NCBI GenBank assembly: GCA_002344355.1
Contig: DDTN01000027.1
Coordinates: 1 to 64,000, forward strand
Reading direction: 5' to 3'
DNA from: Proteobacteria bacterium UBA2363
GTDB taxonomy: Bacteria > Pseudomonadota > Gammaproteobacteria > Xanthomonadales > UBA2363
DNA length: 64,000 bases
Within the stretch, counting starts at the first letter, position 1. Every line of letters starts with the position of its first letter. A model generated the notes under the pieces. It was given only the letters and a program-made list of their open reading frames with translations. It was not told the origin of the DNA and did not search any database. Made by a program: the position numbers and the translations under genes. Of the stretch, positions 60,533 through 64,000 are shown in pieces.

Positions 60533-63448
60533 CTACCAGTGCTGGACCAGGCGCAGGTACGCCTGGCGCCCGGGCAGCGGGTACGCCGGGTCGAAGCTGT
60601 TGGCGAACGCCGAGTAGGAACGCGGCGGATCGCGATCCAGGGCATTGCGCAAGCCCACCACCACCTGGCCCGACCAGGGTGCCTGCCAGCCTGCCTGCAC
60701 GTCCAGGTAGGTCGCCGAACCGATCCGGTTGAGCGGAAAGGCCGCCGCGACGGGGCTGGGGGTGCCGGGATCCGAGCACAGGTCGGGCCGGCCGAACTGG
60801 ACCGGGTTGACGCAGGCCTCCTTCAGGCCGGAGTAGTGGCGGGCGATCGCGACCGCGGACCAGGCCTGCCGTTGCCAGCCGAGCTGCAGGTTGGAACGCA
60901 GGCGGAAGCCAGGCTCCCAGGGGCGCAGGACGCCGAGGTTGGAGCGCACGCCGGAGCCGCGCGGCACCTCGAAGCGATGGCGCACGCCGTAGGCGACGTC
61001 CCAGGCCAGCGTGATGCGGCCGGCGCGGGTCTCCGACAGGTGCTTCACGCCGAGGTCCCAGCCCTCGACCTCCAGCCGGCCGGAGTTGAGCCGGCGGGCA
61101 TCGACCGCCAGAAGCTCGCCGCTGGCGTCGCGCCGGGTCCGGGCGCAGGCCTCGGGCACGCCGGCATCGGCGCAGAAGCGCAGCAGCTCGAGATGGCCGG
61201 GACGGGCGATGGCGTCGTCGATGCGCAGGCGATACCAGTCCAGGGCGATGTCCAGTCCGGGCGACCAGACCGGACTCCAGACCATGCCCAGCCCGAAGCT
61301 GCGCGCGTTCTCCGGCTGCAGCGCCGGATTGCCGCCGTCGAGCACGGTGAACAGCACGCCGTTCGGGACGTACTCGCCACCCGGTACGCCATCGGCCGCG
61401 CAATTGGCGCGCTGGGTGGGGCCGGGCCGGTTGGCCGCGTTGCAGGGGTCGTCGATCAGGCCGGCGAAACCCTCGCCGGCAGGGAAGTACAGTTCGGAAA
61501 CGATCGGCGCGCGGAAGCCGCCGGCGTGGCTGGCGCGCAGCATCAGCCGTTCGGTCGGCGTCCAGCGCAGGCCGGCCTCCAGCTTGCTGGTCGATCCGAA
61601 GCTGTCGTAGCGCGAGTGGCGCAGCGCCAGGCTGGCCTCGAGCAGCGGCTCCGGCCGGGCGCCCGCCAGCAGGGGCGCGGACAGCTCGAGATAGGACTCG
61701 TGCGCGGCCAGGCGCCCGCCGAACGAGGTGTCGACGATGCCCTGCAGGGCGACGCGGCGCGGGTCGAGGCGGCTGCGGCCGCTGTCCCGCCGGTATTCGT
61801 GGCCGAGCGCGAAGCCCAGCGTCCCCGCCGGCAGTTCCAGCAGGTCGCCGTCGAGGTGCAGCCGGAGCTGGCGGGCGTCGGTGCGGGTCTCGTCGCGGCC
61901 GCCGTAATAGAGGTAGTCGAGCATCTCCGGGGTCAGCCCCTGCGGACCGCGGAACGGATCCAGCGGCACGCAGCCCGGCACGGTCGCCGCCGGGGTGCCG
62001 CAGCGCGCGATGCCGGCGGCATCGCGGAAGGAGGGGCCCAGGGCCAGGCGCAGGCGACCGGCGTCGAGCAGGCCCTCGCTGTCGACATCGAGGGTCTGCC
62101 GGGACAGCAGGGCATCGAGCCGCCAGCCGAACAGCCGGTTGCCGGGCTGCAGGATGCCGCTCAGGCCGCCGGCCAGGTGGTAGGTCCGCGCGTCCTGCTC
62201 GAAACGGCGCAGGGCGCCGCCGGGGCGCAGCACCAGGCCGGTGACCGGCTGGCCGAACGGGTTGTGGACGTGGTCGGCAGGAATGGTCAGGTTGCTGGCG
62301 CCGGGCAGGGCCGCGCCCAGCATGATCGGGCTCGGCGCCAGCTCCTGCGCGGAACGGCGGCCGTTGACCAGGACCTGCAGGTCGGCGGCCACGGTTTCCC
62401 CGACTTCGCGGCGGGCGTTCAGGAACGCGGCGGTGCGCTCGTGCGGCGTCAGCAGGTAGTTCTCCAGCGCGAAGTTGTAGCCGTCGCGACGGGGATCGAA
62501 CAGCCGGTAGCCCCCGGTCTCCGGCGCGTAGGTGGTCCGGTTCAGGGGCGGCGGCCGGCCATCGGGCGCGCTGCACAGGCCGTTGCCGGGATAGTTGCCG
62601 GCCGGGTCGAACGGGCATACCCCGCGCAGGCCGAAGCCGAACAGGCCGAACGGCGAGGCGGGACTGGCGCCGGCGAACACGTCGTTGGCGGGCAGCCCGG
62701 CGACCGGCCGGGACGAGATCGCGCGATCCCGGGCGTAGACCGGCTCCTGGCGCTGGTGGGCCAGGCTGACGCTGCCGTCCCAGCCCGCGGCGGTCCAGCC
62801 GCTGGCCAGCTCGACGGCGGCGGACTCCCCGTCGCCCTGCCCGAAGGCGCCGAGCTGCAGGCGCGCCTGCCGGCCCCGGACCTGCCGGCGTGTGGTCACG
62901 CTGACCACGCCGGCCACGGCATCGGAGCCGTACACGGCGGAGGCGCCGCCCTTGAGGATCTCGATGCGCTCGACGATCGCCAGCGGGATGGAACCGAGGT
63001 CGACCGCGCCATCGATGCCGGTGATCCAGCGCCGGCCGTCGACCAGCACCAGGGTGCGCTGTTCCCCGAGGTTGCGCAGGTCGATGCGGGTGCTGCCGTC
63101 GCCGCCGTTGTTGACCGCAGGGTTGAGGGCCGCGCCATGGACGGTCAGGCTCTGCAGGACCTCGCCCACCGAGAGCATGCCGCTGCGCTCGAGGTCGATG
63201 CGCTCGAGCGCCAGGACCGGCTTCCAGGTCTCCCGGTCCACGCCGCGGATGCGCGAGCCGACCACCTCGACCCGGTCCAGCACGGCCCGCAGCGCCTGTT
63301 CCCCCGGCTGCCCGCTGCCGCCGTCCCCGGCGATGCCCGCGGCGGGCCCCAGCAGGATCGCCAGCAGCGCGGCTGCCCGCGACGCGACCCGGCCCGGCGC
63401 CGGCCCGGCCTCAGGGACCCCCGGTGTCCGCCTGTGCCTGCGCTGCAT
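60533..63448 (-). CDS. TonB-dependent receptor
   Basis: 971 residues. Signal region about 20-45, plug with VEVVGSRIRGVDRE (typical of the oar/large Xanthomonad TBDR group), LRNLGEQRTLVLVDGRRWITGIDGAVDLGSIPLAIVERIEILKGGASAVYGSDAVAGVVSV (in pieces), then a long beta-barrel ending LPGRQAYLRLVQHW, where the last aromatic residue is typical for outer-membrane proteins. Substrate unknown. GGAGG before ATG 63448. Overlaps the upstream gene by 38 bases. No TonB-ExbBD nearby. Confidence 0.95.
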   Translation of the reverse strand: MQRRHRRTPGVPEAGPAPGRVASRAAALLAILLGPAAGIAGDGGSGQPGEQALRAVLDRVEVVGSRIRGVDRETWKPVLALERIDLERSGMLSVGEVLQSLTVHGAALNPAVNNGGDGSTRIDLRNLGEQRTLVLVDGRRWITGIDGAVDLGSIPLAIVERIEILKGGASAVYGSDAVAGVVSVTTRRQVRGRQARLQLGAFGQGDGESAAVELASGWTAAGWDGSVSLAHQRQEPVYARDRAISSRPVAGLPANDVFAGASPASPFGLFGFGLRGVCPFDPAGNYPGNGLCSAPDGRPPPLNRTTYAPETGGYRLFDPRRDGYNFALENYLLTPHERTAAFLNARREVGETVAADLQVLVNGRRSAQELAPSPIMLGAALPGASNLTIPADHVHNPFGQPVTGLVLRPGGALRRFEQDARTYHLAGGLSGILQPGNRLFGWRLDALLSRQTLDVDSEGLLDAGRLRLALGPSFRDAAGIARCGTPAATVPGCVPLDPFRGPQGLTPEMLDYLYYGGRDETRTDARQLRLHLDGDLLELPAGTLGFALGHEYRRDSGRSRLDPRRVALQGIVDTSFGGRLAAHESYLELSAPLLAGARPEPLLEASLALRHSRYDSFGSTSKLEAGLRWTPTERLMLRASHAGGFRAPIVSELYFPAGEGFAGLIDDPCNAANRPGPTQRANCAADGVPGGEYVPNGVLFTVLDGGNPALQPENARSFGLGMVWSPVWSPGLDIALDWYRLRIDDAIARPGHLELLRFCADAGVPEACARTRRDASGELLAVDARRLNSGRLEVEGWDLGVKHLSETRAGRITLAWDVAYGVRHRFEVPRGSGVRSNLGVLRPWEPGFRLRSNLQLGWQRQAWSAVAIARHYSGLKEACVNPVQFGRPDLCSDPGTPSPVAAAFPLNRIGSATYLDVQAGWQAPWSGQVVVGLRNALDRDPPRSYSAFANSFDPAYPLPGRQAYLRLVQHW

Positions 63449-64000
63449 CTTCGACCTCCAGGGTGACGGCATAGATCAGGGGCGCCTCCATCGAGCCCTG
63501 CCCCGCGCGCAGGCGCAGGCCCTGCAGGGGGCCTGCGTCCGGCGGCACGTCGAGGCTGGCCAGGTAGACATGGCCGCCGGTATGGCTCACCGCGCCATGG
63601 CCTTCGCGCAGCGCGGACGGGAACACGCCGACCCAGCCCAGCCGGGCGCCGGGCACCACGGCGCTGTCCATCGTCCAGGTGGTGACGTCGCGGCCGAGCA
63701 GGATCTCCAGCGAGCGCGTCCGGCCACCGGCCTCGCTCAGCACGAGCTCGACGAAGCGGCGCGGCGGCTGCCGCGGCGACACCGGGACCAGCTGCATGAC
63801 CAGGGCATGGACACGTCGGGCGCGGATCCCGGGCACCGGCACCACGCCGGTCTCCGGGTGGGTCGGATGGATGCTGATCGCCGGGCCGCCACCGCTGAGC
63901 TGGACGCCGCCGGCGATCAGGAAATCGATGCCGCCCAGGCGGTGCAGGCCGGGCGCGAGGGTGACCAGGTCGCCCGGCGTGTAGGCGCCGGAGGGGCCGG
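63411..64000 (-). CDS. Partial protein, function unknown, 5' end outside window
   Basis: At least 195 residues, open at the right window edge. Visible: DLVTLAPGLHRLGGIDFLIAGGVQLSGGGPAISIHP, HALVMQLVPVSPRQPPRRFVELVLSEAG, EILLGRDVTTWTMDSAVVPGARLGWVGVF (in pieces). A beta-rich secreted-type sequence; I recognise no family. It overlaps the TonB-dependent receptor start and is probably in the same transcript. Confidence 0.75.
   Translation of the reverse strand, partial: GPSGAYTPGDLVTLAPGLHRLGGIDFLIAGGVQLSGGGPAISIHPTHPETGVVPVPGIRARRVHALVMQLVPVSPRQPPRRFVELVLSEAGGRTRSLEILLGRDVTTWTMDSAVVPGARLGWVGVFPSALREGHGAVSHTGGHVYLASLDVPPDAGPLQGLRLRAGQGSMEAPLIYAVTLEVEDAAQAQADTGGP

Noticed and set aside
57150..62618. 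Very long 1822-residue minus-strand open frame across the regulator and receptor
   Set aside because: Only the 998 residues from 60146 match a protein family; upstream codons are the wrong frame of the TonB-dependent receptor.

Overview
The window is about 70% G+C, densely coded, and most of it looks like a chromosome of the Lysobacterales (Xanthomonadales; Gammaproteobacteria), perhaps from a metagenome or environmental isolate. The grounds are a lexA-imuA-imuB-dnaE2 mutagenesis cassette, a three-gene pnt transhydrogenase operon, a SufT of the gammaproteobacterial type, several copies of a short palindromic repeat of the CTCCCC..GGGGAG kind, and several secreted proteins ending in an IFxDGFE-like tail. 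The first about 2 kb do not fit. RlmB, a Bug-type solute-binding protein and a small c-type cytochrome there all look betaproteobacterial (Burkholderiales), so the left end is either a transferred block or an assembly join near 2008-2057.

Layout. 1-2007: betaproteobacterial-looking rlmB (partial), Bug receptor, cytochrome. 2058-7565: sufT, a small membrane protein, a tailed secreted protein, pntA-pntAb-pntB. 7.6-15.1 kb: housekeeping and small enzymes (nitroreductase, 5'-3' exonuclease, secreted propeller, Nudix, rhodanese, histidine phosphatase, YdeI-like, TauE/SafE, cupin). 15.1-16.9 kb: lower-GC block with a TonB-like protein, a tiny four-cysteine secreted peptide and a TPR protein. 17.0-24.3 kb: the SOS mutagenesis cassette. 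24.6-27.2 kb: lower-GC island of orphan secreted proteins and a lipoprotein, containing a duplicated piece of the 3' end of the adjacent mechanosensitive-channel gene. 27.2-38.7 kb: MscS, MAPEG, DUF4920, MBL hydrolase, gamma-glutamyltransferase, ferredoxin, lipoprotein, coaD, rsmD, then divergently ftsY, an AsmA-like gene, mutY, yggX and a lipoprotein. 38.9 kb: tRNA-Phe with a near-consensus promoter. 39.4-46.6 kb: HD phosphohydrolase, AlkD-like protein, S41 peptidase, YihY, OmpA-family protein, SDR, saccharopine-reductase-like protein. 47-64 kb: a surface and export region with a CotH/lamin-tail protein, three tandem paralogous secreted proteins, a delta-60 repeat protein, a choice-of-anchor-type parallel-beta protein, a membrane-bound winged-helix/TPR regulator, a TonB-dependent receptor and a partial secreted protein.

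How genes work together. The imu/dnaE2 cassette gives DNA-damage-induced translesion synthesis under its own LexA. The pnt genes form the proton-translocating transhydrogenase. coaD, a small lipoprotein gene, fdx, ggt and the MBL gene form one tight minus-strand run. The 47-57 kb surface proteins share a short C-terminal tail without a hydrophobic helix. If it acts in sorting or processing it is the most interesting signal in the window; the five clear copies sit on otherwise unrelated secreted folds.
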